This document shows, piece by piece, positions 6,947-14,014 of a stretch of DNA of 23,496 nt. This stretch comes from an uncultured Campylobacter sp. Its GTDB lineage: Bacteria; Campylobacterota; Campylobacteria; Campylobacterales; Campylobacteraceae. The position numbers were made by a program, and so were the translations under genes. The stretch lies in the NCBI RefSeq assembly GCF_905371695.1, contig NZ_CAJPMA010000017.1:1-23496 (forward strand). The letters run 5' to 3'. The first letter of the stretch is position 1, and the number at the start of each line of letters is the position of its first letter. Below the pieces are notes generated by a model that did no database searches, was not told where the DNA came from, and saw nothing but the letters and a program-made list of their open reading frames with translations.

Positions 6947-7525
6947 ATGGAATATATCGTAGAAAAAATAGGCATGAGTAGAACCGTTGCGGCAAAGAGC
7001 ACTCCGGTTACGCTATTAAAGCTCGTCGAAGCCAAAGTTTGCGAAGTGGGCGAAAATAATCGCGCTATCGTAGCGTACGCTAACACCAAAGCAAACAACA
7101 AAGCTATCGCCGGACAGCAAAAAAAATATAATTTAACTGCCGAATTTAACAAATTCGCTACTCTCGAAGTAGCAAACACCGAACCGGGAAATCTCGACGT
7201 TTCCGCGCTAAGCGAAGCTAAAATTTTAAAAGTTAGCTTTAACTCAAAAGGTAGAGGCTATCAAGGCGTGGTAAAAAGACACGGATTTGCCGGCGGTCCG
7301 AAATCTCACGGTTCTCGCTTCCATAGACGACACGGCTCTATCGGCGATTGCGAATGGCCGGGACGCGTTCAGCCTGGTATGAAAATGGCGGGACATATGG
7401 GAAACGAGAAGGTAACCGTTAAAAACGAGCTTATAAGCTTTGATTCCGAAAACGGAGTTTTGGTTGTAAAGGGCTGCGTGCCGGGATTTAACGGGGCGCT
7501 AGGCAGAGTAAGGATAGTAAAATGA
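6947..7525 (+). CDS. rplC: 50S ribosomal protein L3
   Basis: 192 residues, slightly shorter than the usual 205-210. The conserved extended loop reaching the peptidyl transferase area is present: GFAGGPKSHGSRFHRRHGS near residues 110-130, then PGRVQPGMKMAGHMGNEKVT. The N-terminus MEYIVEKIGMSR matches the Campylobacterota form. L3 nucleates early 50S assembly on 23S rRNA. The stop overlaps the rplD start (ATGA, 4 nt), implying translational coupling. Confidence 0.97.
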   Translation: MEYIVEKIGMSRTVAAKSTPVTLLKLVEAKVCEVGENNRAIVAYANTKANNKAIAGQQKKYNLTAEFNKFATLEVANTEPGNLDVSALSEAKILKVSFNSKGRGYQGVVKRHGFAGGPKSHGSRFHRRHGSIGDCEWPGRVQPGMKMAGHMGNEKVTVKNELISFDSENGVLVVKGCVPGFNGALGRVRIVK

Positions 7526-8136
7526 GTAAAATTTTAGTATTAAACGATAAATTTGAAAAAGCTAGCGAGATAGAACTTCCGTCAAGCTACGCAGAAGTAA
7601 ATCCGCATAACCTTTATCTTTACGTAAAGTCTTATCTAGCCGCGCTAAGGGCTAATACGGCGCATACGAAAGGTCGCTCGGACGTTAGCGGCGGCGGTAA
7701 GAAGCCTTGGAGACAAAAGGGTCGCGGCGGCGCGAGAGCCGGCTCAACCAGAACGAACGTTTGGGTAGGCGGCGCGGTAGCGTTTGGACCGACTAACGAT
7801 AAAAATTACTTCCAAAAAGTAAATAAGAAGCAAAAACGCCTAGCGCTTGAATTCGCGTTAAGCGAAAAAGCGAACGCGGGTAAAATTTTTGCCGTAGACA
7901 GCATCGCCGTAGAAAGCGGTAAAACCAAAGACGCCGCAAAAGTTATCGAAACGTTAAAACTTCGCGATGCCCTAATCGTTAAAGATTTGCTCGACGACAA
8001 GACGCTGCTCGCGTTTAGAAATTTAGCAAACTGCTACGTGGTAGACGCAAGCGAAGTTAATGCTTATTTAGTATCGGCGTATAGCTCGGTAATTATCGAA
8101 AAAGCCGCGCTTGAAAACATAACAAAAGAGGGCTAA
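7522..8136 (+). CDS. rplD: 50S ribosomal protein L4
   Basis: 204 residues. The long extension that lines the peptide exit tunnel is visible as GRSDVSGGGKKPWRQKGRGG with ARAGSTRTNVWVGGAVAFGP following (about residues 51-91). L4 is an early assembly protein of 50S. In E. coli it also represses its own S10 operon; whether that happens here is unknown, though the operon leader holds a hairpin. It overlaps rplC by 4 nt and is 1 nt from rplW. Confidence 0.97.
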   Translation: MSKILVLNDKFEKASEIELPSSYAEVNPHNLYLYVKSYLAALRANTAHTKGRSDVSGGGKKPWRQKGRGGARAGSTRTNVWVGGAVAFGPTNDKNYFQKVNKKQKRLALEFALSEKANAGKIFAVDSIAVESGKTKDAAKVIETLKLRDALIVKDLLDDKTLLAFRNLANCYVVDASEVNAYLVSAYSSVIIEKAALENITKEG

Positions 8137-8137
8137 A

Positions 8138-8419
8138 ATGGCAGATATAACTGATATCAAAACAATTATTTATACGGAAAAAACGCTTGGCCTTCAAGAA
8201 CAAGGCGTCGTAGTTATTCAAACTTCGCCCAAAGTTACTAAAAACGGGCTAAAAGAGGTTTTAAGAGAGTATTTCGGTATAACGCCGCTTCGCATAAATT
8301 CGCTTAGAATCGACGGCAAAGTCAAGCGTTTTAGAGGAAAGCAGGGCGTTAGAAACGATGTTAAGAAATTTTACGTCAAGCTACCTGAGGGCGTAAGCCT
8401 AGAAAATACGGAGGCATAA
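8138..8419 (+). CDS. rplW: 50S ribosomal protein L23
   Basis: 93 residues, normal length. It begins MADITDIKTIIYTEKTL, and the family loop GKVKRFRGKQGVRNDVKKFY lies near residues 61-80. L23 surrounds the exit tunnel mouth and is the docking site for trigger factor and SRP. The gene is separated by 1 nt from both rplD and rplB. Confidence 0.95.
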   Translation: MADITDIKTIIYTEKTLGLQEQGVVVIQTSPKVTKNGLKEVLREYFGITPLRINSLRIDGKVKRFRGKQGVRNDVKKFYVKLPEGVSLENTEA

Positions 8420-8420
8420 G

Positions 8421-9254
8421 ATGGCGATAAAATCATATAAACCATATACCCCTAGCCGTAGATTTATGACGGGGCTTAGCTCTGAGGATATCACGGCTAA
8501 ACCTAGCGTTAGAAGTTTGCTCGTTAAGATCCCTGCAACCAGCGGTAGAAATAGCAACGGACGCATCACTTCAAGACATAAAGAGGCGGGCGCCAAGAAG
8601 CTTTATCGAATAATCGACTTTAAACGCAGAAAATTCGGCGTAGAAGGCAAAGTGGAAGCGATCGAATACGATCCTAACAGAAATTGCCGTATCGCGCTAA
8701 TCGCCTATAAAGACGGCGAAAAACGTTACATAATCAAGCCTAGCGGACTAAACGTAGGCGACGTTGTAGCCTCGATCGATGAAGGCTCGCTAGATATTAA
8801 GCCGGGCAACGCAATGAAGCTACGCTATATTCCGGTGGGAACTATCGTGCATAATATCGAGTTAAAACCCGGCAAAGGTGCTCAAATCGCAAGAAGCGCG
8901 GGCGGATACGCTCAACTAATGGGTAAAGAGGAAAAATACGTAATCGTAAGGATGCCTAGCGGAGAGATGAGGCAAATTTTAGCCGAATGTATGGCTAGCA
9001 TTGGCGTCGTAGGTAACGAAGACTGGGCTAACATCACTATCGGCAAAGCCGGACGTAACCGCCACAGAGGAATTCGCCCTCAAACTCGCGGTTCTGCGAT
9101 GAACCCTGTCGATCACCCGCACGGCGGCGGCGAAGGTAAGAAAAACTCCGGTCGCCATCCGGTAACTCCGTGGGGCAAACCTACAAAAGGCGCTAAAACT
9201 CGCCGTAAAAAAGCGAGCGATAAGCTTATAATTTCAAGAAGGAAAGGAAAATAG
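8421..9254 (+). CDS. rplB: 50S ribosomal protein L2
   Basis: 277 residues, full length. It has the N-terminal NSNGRITSRHKEAGAKKLYR (about 38-57), the GDEKRYI-type beta barrel core (here DGEKRYIIKP) and the C-terminal RGSAMNPVDHPHGGGEGK, whose histidine (about residue 232) lies near the peptidyl transferase centre. L2 is needed for subunit joining and peptide bond formation. The basic tail KTRRKKASDKLIISRRKGK is typical. It is 2 nt from rpsS. Confidence 0.98.
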   Translation: MAIKSYKPYTPSRRFMTGLSSEDITAKPSVRSLLVKIPATSGRNSNGRITSRHKEAGAKKLYRIIDFKRRKFGVEGKVEAIEYDPNRNCRIALIAYKDGEKRYIIKPSGLNVGDVVASIDEGSLDIKPGNAMKLRYIPVGTIVHNIELKPGKGAQIARSAGGYAQLMGKEEKYVIVRMPSGEMRQILAECMASIGVVGNEDWANITIGKAGRNRHRGIRPQTRGSAMNPVDHPHGGGEGKKNSGRHPVTPWGKPTKGAKTRRKKASDKLIISRRKGK

Positions 9255-9256
9255 AG

Positions 9257-9538
9257 ATGGCAAGATCGCTCAAAAAAGGTCCTTTCGTAGATGATCATGT
9301 AATGAAAAAAGTTATCGCCGCAAAAAACGCAAACGATAACAAGCCGATCAAAACTTGGTCGAGACGCAGCACGATCGTACCCGAAATGATTGGATTAACG
9401 TTTAACGTTCATAACGGCAAGAGCTTTATTCCGGTATACGTAACCGAAAACCACATAGGCTATAAACTAGGCGAATTCGCTCCGACGCGCACATTTAAGG
9501 GCCATAAGGGTTCGGTGCAAAAGAAGATCGGTAAGTAA
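9257..9538 (+). CDS. rpsS: 30S ribosomal protein S19
   Basis: 93 residues opening MARSLKKGPFVDDHVMKKV, the universal S19 start, followed by TWSRRSTIVPEMIGLTFNVH and YVTENHIGYKLGEFAPTR. S19 pairs with S13 in the 30S head near the A and P sites. The gene lies 2 nt after rplB and 11 nt before rplV. Confidence 0.97.
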   Translation: MARSLKKGPFVDDHVMKKVIAAKNANDNKPIKTWSRRSTIVPEMIGLTFNVHNGKSFIPVYVTENHIGYKLGEFAPTRTFKGHKGSVQKKIGK

Positions 9539-9549
9539 GGGGCAGGTAT

Positions 9550-9882
9550 ATGAGTAAAGCAATTATAAAATTCGTAAGATTATCTCCGACCAAAGCTAGG
9601 CTAATCGCGAGAGAAGTTCAGGGAATGAACGCGGAATTCGCGCTAGCCAGTCTTAGCTTTATGCCAAACCGCGGCGCTAAATTTATAGCCACGGCGATTA
9701 GTTCGGCGGTTGCTAACGGCGGCTTCGAGCCCGAAGAGGTTATCGTAAAAAGCTGCCGCGTAGACGCCGGTCCCGTATTGAAAAGATTTCGCCCGAGAGC
9801 CAGAGGAACGGCAAGTAGAATTCGCAAACCGACCTCTCACGTAACGGTAGAAGTATCTAAACCTGAAAAGAAGGAAGCATAA
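9550..9882 (+). CDS. rplV: 50S ribosomal protein L22
   Basis: 110 residues, usual length. Family markers are FVRLSPTKARLIAREVQG (about 8-25) and the exit-tunnel beta-hairpin segment RFRPRARGTASRIRKPTSHV (about 78-97), the region where macrolide-resistance changes occur in other bacteria. L22 lines the peptide tunnel. The ATG at 9550 is preceded by a GGGGCAGG-type site. The gene is 1 nt from rpsC. Confidence 0.96.
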   Translation: MSKAIIKFVRLSPTKARLIAREVQGMNAEFALASLSFMPNRGAKFIATAISSAVANGGFEPEEVIVKSCRVDAGPVLKRFRPRARGTASRIRKPTSHVTVEVSKPEKKEA

Positions 9883-9883
9883 T

Positions 9884-10585
9884 ATGGGACAAAAAGTAAA
9901 TCCGATAGGTCTAAGACTAGGAATTAACCGCAACTGGGAGTCTCGCTGGTTTCCTACTAAGCAAAGCCTTCCTGAAAATATCGGCGAAGATTATAAAATT
10001 CGCGCATTTTTAAAGAAAAAGCTTTATTATGCGGGGATTAGCCAAATTTTAATCGAGAGAACCGCTAAAAAACTACGCGTAACGGTAGTGGCGGCGCGTC
10101 CCGGTATCGTAATAGGCAAAAAAGGCTCCGACGTAGAAATTTTGAAAAACGAAGTTTCAAAGTTGATCGGTAAAGACGTAAATATTAATATTAAAGAGGA
10201 AAGAAAAGCGCAAGCTTCCGCTCAACTGGCGGCCGAGAGCGTAGCTACTCAACTTGAAAAGCGCGTCGCTTTCCGTAGGGCTATGAAAAAAGTTATCCAA
10301 GGCGCTCAAAAATCAGGCGCTAAGGGTATTAAAATTTCCGTCGCGGGTCGTCTTGGCGGCGCGGAAATGGCTAGAACCGAGTGGTATTTGGAAGGTCGCG
10401 TGCCGCTTCATACGCTAAGGGCTAAGATCGATTACGGCGTGGCGGAGGCTCATACCACATACGGGAATATCGGTATTAAAGTGTGGATCTTTAAAGGCGA
10501 AGTTCTTCAAAAAGGCGTTCAACCGGAGCGCAACGACGAAGAAAAAGGCGAGAGAAAAACACGCAGACCAAGAAGGGGTAAATAA
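9884..10585 (+). CDS. rpsC: 30S ribosomal protein S3
   Basis: 233 residues. It starts MGQKVNPIGLRLGINRNWES and contains the KH RNA-binding GxxG element in RPGIVIGKKGSDVE (about residues 72-85). The C-terminal domain includes SGAKGIKISVAGRLGGAEMA and EWYLEGRVPLHTLRAKIDYG. The tail is highly basic. S3 helps form the mRNA entry channel with S4 and S5 and has helicase activity there. It lies 1 nt after rplV and 2 nt before rplP. Confidence 0.98.
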   Translation: MGQKVNPIGLRLGINRNWESRWFPTKQSLPENIGEDYKIRAFLKKKLYYAGISQILIERTAKKLRVTVVAARPGIVIGKKGSDVEILKNEVSKLIGKDVNINIKEERKAQASAQLAAESVATQLEKRVAFRRAMKKVIQGAQKSGAKGIKISVAGRLGGAEMARTEWYLEGRVPLHTLRAKIDYGVAEAHTTYGNIGIKVWIFKGEVLQKGVQPERNDEEKGERKTRRPRRGK

Positions 10586-10587
10586 TC

Positions 10588-11013
10588 ATGTTGATGCCTA
10601 AAAGAACGAAATTTCGTAAGCAAATGAAAGGTCGCAATCGCGGCTACGCTACTCGCGGCGCATCTTTATCTACCGGAGAATTCGCGATTAAAGCCGTCGA
10701 GGCTGGCCGCGTAAATTCTCGCCAAATAGAAGCCGCTCGTCAAGCGCTTACGCGCCACGTTAAGCGCCAAGCTAAAATTTGGATCAGAGTATTTCCTGAT
10801 AAGCCGCTTACTAAAAAGCCTCTGCAAACTCGTATGGGTAAAGGTAAGGCCGGAGTCGAAGAGTGGGTAATGAACATAAAGCCGGGTCGTATAATATTCG
10901 AAATGGCGGGCGTAGACGAAGAGTTGGCGCGCGAAGCGTTGACGCTAGCTATGCACAAGTTACCTTTTAAAACGAAATTCGTAACGCGAGAGAGTGAAAA
11001 TGAAATATACTGA
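10588..11013 (+). CDS. rplP: 50S ribosomal protein L16
   Basis: 141 residues starting MLMPKRTKFRKQMKGRNRG, the standard L16 N-terminus. The PDKPLTKKPLQTRMGKGKAG loop (about 71-90) contacts the central protuberance and the A-site tRNA region. L16 is added late and completes the peptidyl transferase centre. The last 14 nt overlap the start of rpmC. A second ATG at codon 3 is possible, but MLMP is the common form. Confidence 0.97.
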   Translation: MLMPKRTKFRKQMKGRNRGYATRGASLSTGEFAIKAVEAGRVNSRQIEAARQALTRHVKRQAKIWIRVFPDKPLTKKPLQTRMGKGKAGVEEWVMNIKPGRIIFEMAGVDEELAREALTLAMHKLPFKTKFVTRESENEIY

Positions 11014-11185
11014 GATAAAAGACAAAAGCGTTGCAGAATTAAACGCGTTGTTAAAAGAAAAAAAGGTGCTTTTATTTACGTTAAGACAAAAGCTAAAAAC
11101 GATGCAGTTAAGCAACCCTAACGAAATCCGTGCGGTCAAAAAAGAGATCGCTCAGATTAACACTGCAATTAGCGCTTCAAAGTAA
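11000..11185 (+). CDS. rpmC: 50S ribosomal protein L29
   Basis: 61 residues from ATG 11000, reading MKYTEIKDKSVAELNALLKE and containing LLFTLRQKLKTMQLSNP, the coiled two-helix L29 pattern. An in-frame GTG at 10994 would add two residues; the ATG gives the form known from Campylobacter and a better distance to GAGAG upstream. L29 sits at the exit tunnel next to L23. The gene begins inside the end of rplP (14-nt overlap), pointing to coupled translation, and is 10 nt from rpsQ. Confidence 0.94.
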   Translation: MKYTEIKDKSVAELNALLKEKKVLLFTLRQKLKTMQLSNPNEIRAVKKEIAQINTAISASK

Positions 11186-11195
11186 GGGGGCAAAG

Positions 11196-11447
11196 ATGGC
11201 ATTAAAAAGAGAAATTCAAGGGGTAGTTTTACAAAAGGCGGGAGATAAAACCGCTACTATCTTGGTAGAAAGACGCGTAATGCACCCGAGATACCATAAA
11301 ATCGTAAAACGTTTTAAGAAATATTTGGTTCATGACGAGAAAAACGAGACAAACGCCGGCGATACTATCGTAGCTATCGAGTGCAGACCTTTATCTGCGC
11401 GCAAGAGCTTTCGTTTAAAGGCCGTGTTGGCAAAGGGAGTTGAGTAA
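11196..11447 (+). CDS. rpsQ: 30S ribosomal protein S17
   Basis: 83 residues from ATG 11196, with AAGGGGG at 11184-11190. A longer reading from 11130 would add unrelated residues read through rpmC, so it is rejected. OB-fold markers are GVVLQKAGDKTATILVERRV and HPRYHKIVKRFKKYLVHDE (about 33-51). S17 binds 16S rRNA early in 30S assembly. The stop codon shares one base with the rplN start. Confidence 0.96.
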   Translation: MALKREIQGVVLQKAGDKTATILVERRVMHPRYHKIVKRFKKYLVHDEKNETNAGDTIVAIECRPLSARKSFRLKAVLAKGVE

Positions 11448-11815
11448 TGATTCAAAGTTTTACAAGACTTGCGGTTGCTGACAACAGCGGCGCAAAAGAG
11501 CTAATGTGTATTAAGGTTCTAGGCGGCAGCAAAAGACGCTACGCTACGCTAGGCGACATTATCGTTTGCTCCGTTAAAAAGGCTCTTCCAAACGGTAAAA
11601 TCAAAAAAGGCCAAGTCGTAAAAGCCGTAGTCGTCAGAACTAAAAAAGAGGTTCAAAGAGACAACGGATCGCTAATTCGCTTCGACGAAAACGCGGCTGT
11701 AATCCTAGACAATAAAAGAGAGCCGGTGGGAACGCGTATTTTTGGACCGGTAGGTCGCGAAGTTAGATATGCTAACTTTATGAAAATCGTTTCATTGGCG
11801 CCGGAGGTTCTATAA
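11447..11815 (+). CDS. rplN: 50S ribosomal protein L14
   Basis: 122 residues, exactly the family length. It starts MIQSFTRLAVADNSGAKELM and includes VLGGSKRRYATLGDIIV and GTRIFGPVGREVR. L14 lies at the subunit interface and, with L19, forms an intersubunit bridge; it is the site for RsfS silencing factor in other bacteria. It overlaps rpsQ by 1 nt and rplX by 1 nt, so translation is probably coupled on both sides. Confidence 0.97.
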   Translation: MIQSFTRLAVADNSGAKELMCIKVLGGSKRRYATLGDIIVCSVKKALPNGKIKKGQVVKAVVVRTKKEVQRDNGSLIRFDENAAVILDNKREPVGTRIFGPVGREVRYANFMKIVSLAPEVL

Positions 11816-12051
11816 TGGCAAACGTAAAATTTAAAATTAAAAAGGGCGATAACGTAAAAATTATCGCCGGCGACGACAAGGGTAAAACGGGTAAAATTTT
11901 AGCCGTGCTAGCCAAAAAAGGTCAAGTCATCGTCGAAGGCTGCAAGGTAGCCAAAAAGGCTATTAAACCTAGCGAAAAAACGCCTAACGGCGGTTTCGTT
12001 AATAAAGAAATGCCGATAGACATCTCAAACGTCGCGAAAGTTGAGGGATAA
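11815..12051 (+). CDS. rplX: 50S ribosomal protein L24
   Basis: 78 residues, at the short end for L24. It is essentially a KOW domain: KKGDNVKIIAGDDKGKTGKI (about 9-28), followed by VIVEGCKVAKKAIKPS. L24 is one of the two initiators of 50S assembly and sits near the tunnel exit. It overlaps rplN by 1 nt, and rplE begins 1 nt after its stop. Confidence 0.96.
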   Translation: MANVKFKIKKGDNVKIIAGDDKGKTGKILAVLAKKGQVIVEGCKVAKKAIKPSEKTPNGGFVNKEMPIDISNVAKVEG

Positions 12052-12052
12052 T

Positions 12053-12598
12053 ATGAGTAGATTAAAAGACAAATTTAACGAAAGCATTAAACCCGCTCTC
12101 GTTAAAGAATTCGACATTAAAAATCCTATGCTAATCCCGTCGCTTGAAAAAATCGTAATTAGCGTAGGCGCGAACGAGTCCGCCAAGGATCAAAAAGTGC
12201 TTCAAAATATGGCCGATACGATCTCGCTAATCGCGGGCCAGAAGGCCGTAATTACCAACGCTAAAAAATCGGTCGCGGGCTTTAAGGTGCGCGAGGGCTT
12301 TCCGGTAGGCATAAAAGTAACGCTTAGAAAAGAGCAAATGTATGCATTTTTAGATAAGCTAATTAGCATCGCTTTGCCGCGCGTTAAGGACTTCCGCGGC
12401 CTGCCTAGAAACGGCTTTGACGGACGCGGCAACTATAACTTCGGTTTAAACGAACAGCTAATGTTCCCGGAAGTAGAGTATGATAAAATTTTACGCACTC
12501 ACGGCATGAATATCAACATCTCTACGACGGCTCAAAACGATAAAGAGGCATTCAAATTGTTAGAACTATTTGGTTTGCCGTTTGCAAAAGGAAAGTAA
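12053..12598 (+). CDS. rplE: 50S ribosomal protein L5
   Basis: 181 residues from ATG 12053. An upstream in-frame TTG at 12041 would add four residues inside rplX and is less likely; GAGGGA at 12043-12048 serves as the ribosome-binding site. It shows NPMLIPSLEKIVISVGANES (about 24-43), AKKSVAGFKVREGFPVGIKV and the LPRVKDFRGLP segment. L5 binds 5S rRNA and contacts P-site tRNA. In E. coli the spc operon is controlled near this gene by S8; no such site was identified here. Confidence 0.97.
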   Translation: MSRLKDKFNESIKPALVKEFDIKNPMLIPSLEKIVISVGANESAKDQKVLQNMADTISLIAGQKAVITNAKKSVAGFKVREGFPVGIKVTLRKEQMYAFLDKLISIALPRVKDFRGLPRNGFDGRGNYNFGLNEQLMFPEVEYDKILRTHGMNINISTTAQNDKEAFKLLELFGLPFAKGK

Positions 12599-12599
12599 G

Positions 12600-12785
12600 A
12601 TGGCAAAAAAATCAATGATAGCAAAAGCCGCTCGCAAGCCTAAATTTACGGTTCGCGGCTATACTAGATGCCAAATTTGCGGACGTCCGCACTCTGTTTA
12701 TAAGGATTTTGGAATTTGCCGCGTATGCCTAAGAAAAATGGCTAACGAAGGGCTAATCCCGGGCCTTAAAAAAGCAAGCTGGTAA
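12600..12785 (+). CDS. rpsZ: 30S ribosomal protein S14, zinc-binding type Z
   Basis: 61 residues, the short zinc form (also called rpsN). The zinc ligands are intact: C24 and C27 in CQICGRP, and C40 and C43 in CRVC. The ending GLIPGLKKASW is typical. A longer reading from 12570 would run through the end of rplE and is rejected. S14 is a late 30S head protein near S3 and S10. The ATG is 1 nt from the rplE stop, and rpsH follows after 9 nt. Confidence 0.96.
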   Translation: MAKKSMIAKAARKPKFTVRGYTRCQICGRPHSVYKDFGICRVCLRKMANEGLIPGLKKASW

Positions 12786-12794
12786 GGAAGAGAA

Positions 12795-13190
12795 ATGTTA
12801 AACGATTTAATTTCAGACGGACTAACCCGTATCAGAAACGCAAGCATGAGGAAGCTTGAAACCGCTAAGCTTTTACATTCTAACGTCGTCGAGGCTACAT
12901 TATCGATACTTGCCGCAAAAGGCTATATTGAAAGCTACAACGTAGTAGAAGAAGGTAATAAGAAATTTATCAACGTCGTGCTTAAATACGACGAATACGG
13001 CAGAAGCGTAATCAACGAGCTAAAAAGAGTATCAAAGCCGGGTCGCCGCGTTTATAAAGGCAAAGACGACGTTAAACGCTTTAAAAACGGCTACGGAACG
13101 ATCATCGTAAGCACTAGCAAAGGCGTTTTAAGCAACGAAGACGCTCACAAGGCTGGCGTAGGCGGCGAAATTCTCTGCACGGTTTGGTAA
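12795..13190 (+). CDS. rpsH: 30S ribosomal protein S8
   Basis: 131 residues, full length. It begins MLNDLISDGLTRIRNASMRK and ends with GVLSNEDAHKAGVGGEILC then TVW, the conserved rRNA-binding C-terminus. S8 binds helix 21 of 16S rRNA, is essential for platform assembly, and is the translational repressor of the spc operon in E. coli. Unusually, the next gene rplF does not follow closely but after a 278-bp gap. Confidence 0.97.
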   Translation: MLNDLISDGLTRIRNASMRKLETAKLLHSNVVEATLSILAAKGYIESYNVVEEGNKKFINVVLKYDEYGRSVINELKRVSKPGRRVYKGKDDVKRFKNGYGTIIVSTSKGVLSNEDAHKAGVGGEILCTVW

Positions 13191-13307
13191 TCGCCCGGCG
13201 CGTTAGGGCGCTGTTACCGCGCTCTTAAAACGGCGCTAGGACGCAAGGCTCGGTAAATAGCAAAAACTATTTTCGGTGCTTTCGCGCCATCGCCGAAATT
13301 TAGAGCT

Positions 13308-13364
13308 TAAAATTCGGCTTTTATCGAGAATGAAATTTTAAATTTCGCAAAAGCCTGAATTTTA
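13308..13364. repeat. Long imperfect inverted repeat in the rpsH-rplF gap
   Basis: TAAAATTCGGCTTTT (13308-13322) pairs with AAAAGCC-T-GAATTTTA (13349-13364), with one bulged T, giving 15 base pairs; three more wobble or Watson-Crick pairs extend it outward. The 26-nt interior holds the near-palindrome GAAATTTTAAATTTC (13332-13346). It could be an RNA hairpin or the remnant of a small mobile repeat. Confidence 0.6.
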
Positions 13365-13405
13365 GGTAGAAATTTTAATCAGGTTTCGTCGAAATCGACG
13401 ATCAA

Positions 13406-13447
13406 ATTTACGGCATTGCGGTGTTTATTCGTAAATGTAGAAACACC
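13406..13447 (+). promoter_or_regulatory. Interleaved stems upstream of rplF, candidate pseudoknot leader
   Basis: ATTTACG (13406-13412) pairs exactly with CGTAAAT (13430-13436), and GGTGTTT (13420-13426) pairs exactly with AAACACC (13441-13447). The two 7-bp stems are interleaved, the arrangement of an H-type pseudoknot with loops of 7, 3 and 4 nt, or of two mutually exclusive hairpins. The element ends 10 nt before the rplF ribosome-binding site. The pairing is seen directly; the role is inferred. Confidence 0.5.
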
Positions 13448-13468
13448 CTAGACAAGTAAAGGAAAAAA

Positions 13469-14005
13469 ATGTCACGTATCGGAAAACAACCTATCGCTAT
13501 CCCGTCGGGGTTAGAAGTTAGCGTTGCAAATAACGTCCTGAAATTTAAAAAGGGCAATCACGTAAAAGAGCTTGACACGAAAGGTCACGTAGACGTCAAG
13601 GTCGAAGATAATCATATCGTATTTTCAGCAAAAGGCGATGACCGCCAAAGTAGAGCCTATTGGGGTACTTATAGAGCGCTAGCTAATAACGTAGTTACAG
13701 GCCTTACGGCCGGGTTTACGCGCCAGCTCGAAATCAACGGCGTAGGTTACAAGGCCGCCGTTAAAGGTAAAATTTTAGAGCTTACTTTAGGCTTCTCGCA
13801 TCTTATTAACTATGAACTACCGGCCGGTATCGAGGCTAGCGTAGAAAAAAACCTAATCACGCTAAAAGGCGACGATAAGCAAGTAATCGGTCAGGTCGCG
13901 GCACAAGTTAGAGGTTTTAGACCGCCGGAACCTTATAAAGGTAAAGGTATTAAGTATGTCGAAGAGCGCATAATCCGCAAAGCGGGCAAGACATCTAAGA
14001 AGTAA
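13469..14005 (+). CDS. rplF: 50S ribosomal protein L6
   Basis: 178 residues, full length. It begins MSRIGKQPIAIPSGLEVSVA and ends with the universal RPPEPYKGKGIKYVEERIIR (about 150-170) and a basic tail. L6 lies at the base of the L7/L12 stalk near the sarcin-ricin loop. The ribosome-binding site AAAGGA is 6 nt from the ATG. It resumes the cluster after the 278-bp gap and may therefore have separate control; rplR follows after 9 nt. Confidence 0.97.
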   Translation: MSRIGKQPIAIPSGLEVSVANNVLKFKKGNHVKELDTKGHVDVKVEDNHIVFSAKGDDRQSRAYWGTYRALANNVVTGLTAGFTRQLEINGVGYKAAVKGKILELTLGFSHLINYELPAGIEASVEKNLITLKGDDKQVIGQVAAQVRGFRPPEPYKGKGIKYVEERIIRKAGKTSKK

Positions 14006-14014
14006 GGATAGGCG

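Larger units (their letters stand above)
13191..13468 (+). other. 278-bp non-coding gap between rpsH and rplF
   Basis: No gene is visible on either strand. The gap interrupts a cluster whose other junctions are mostly 1-20 nt. In order it contains a long imperfect inverted repeat (13308-13364), a small perfect hairpin TCGTCGA/TCGACGA (13386-13392 and 13395-13401), two interleaved 7-bp complementary pairs (13406-13447), and the rplF ribosome-binding site AAAGGA at 13458-13463. No clear promoter was found, only weak TTAAAAT and TTTAAT boxes near 13307 and 13374. Confidence 0.8.

Noticed and set aside
12570..12599. N-terminal extension of S14 from an earlier in-frame start
   Set aside because: It would read through the end of rplE; the ATG at 12600 gives the standard 61-residue zinc S14.
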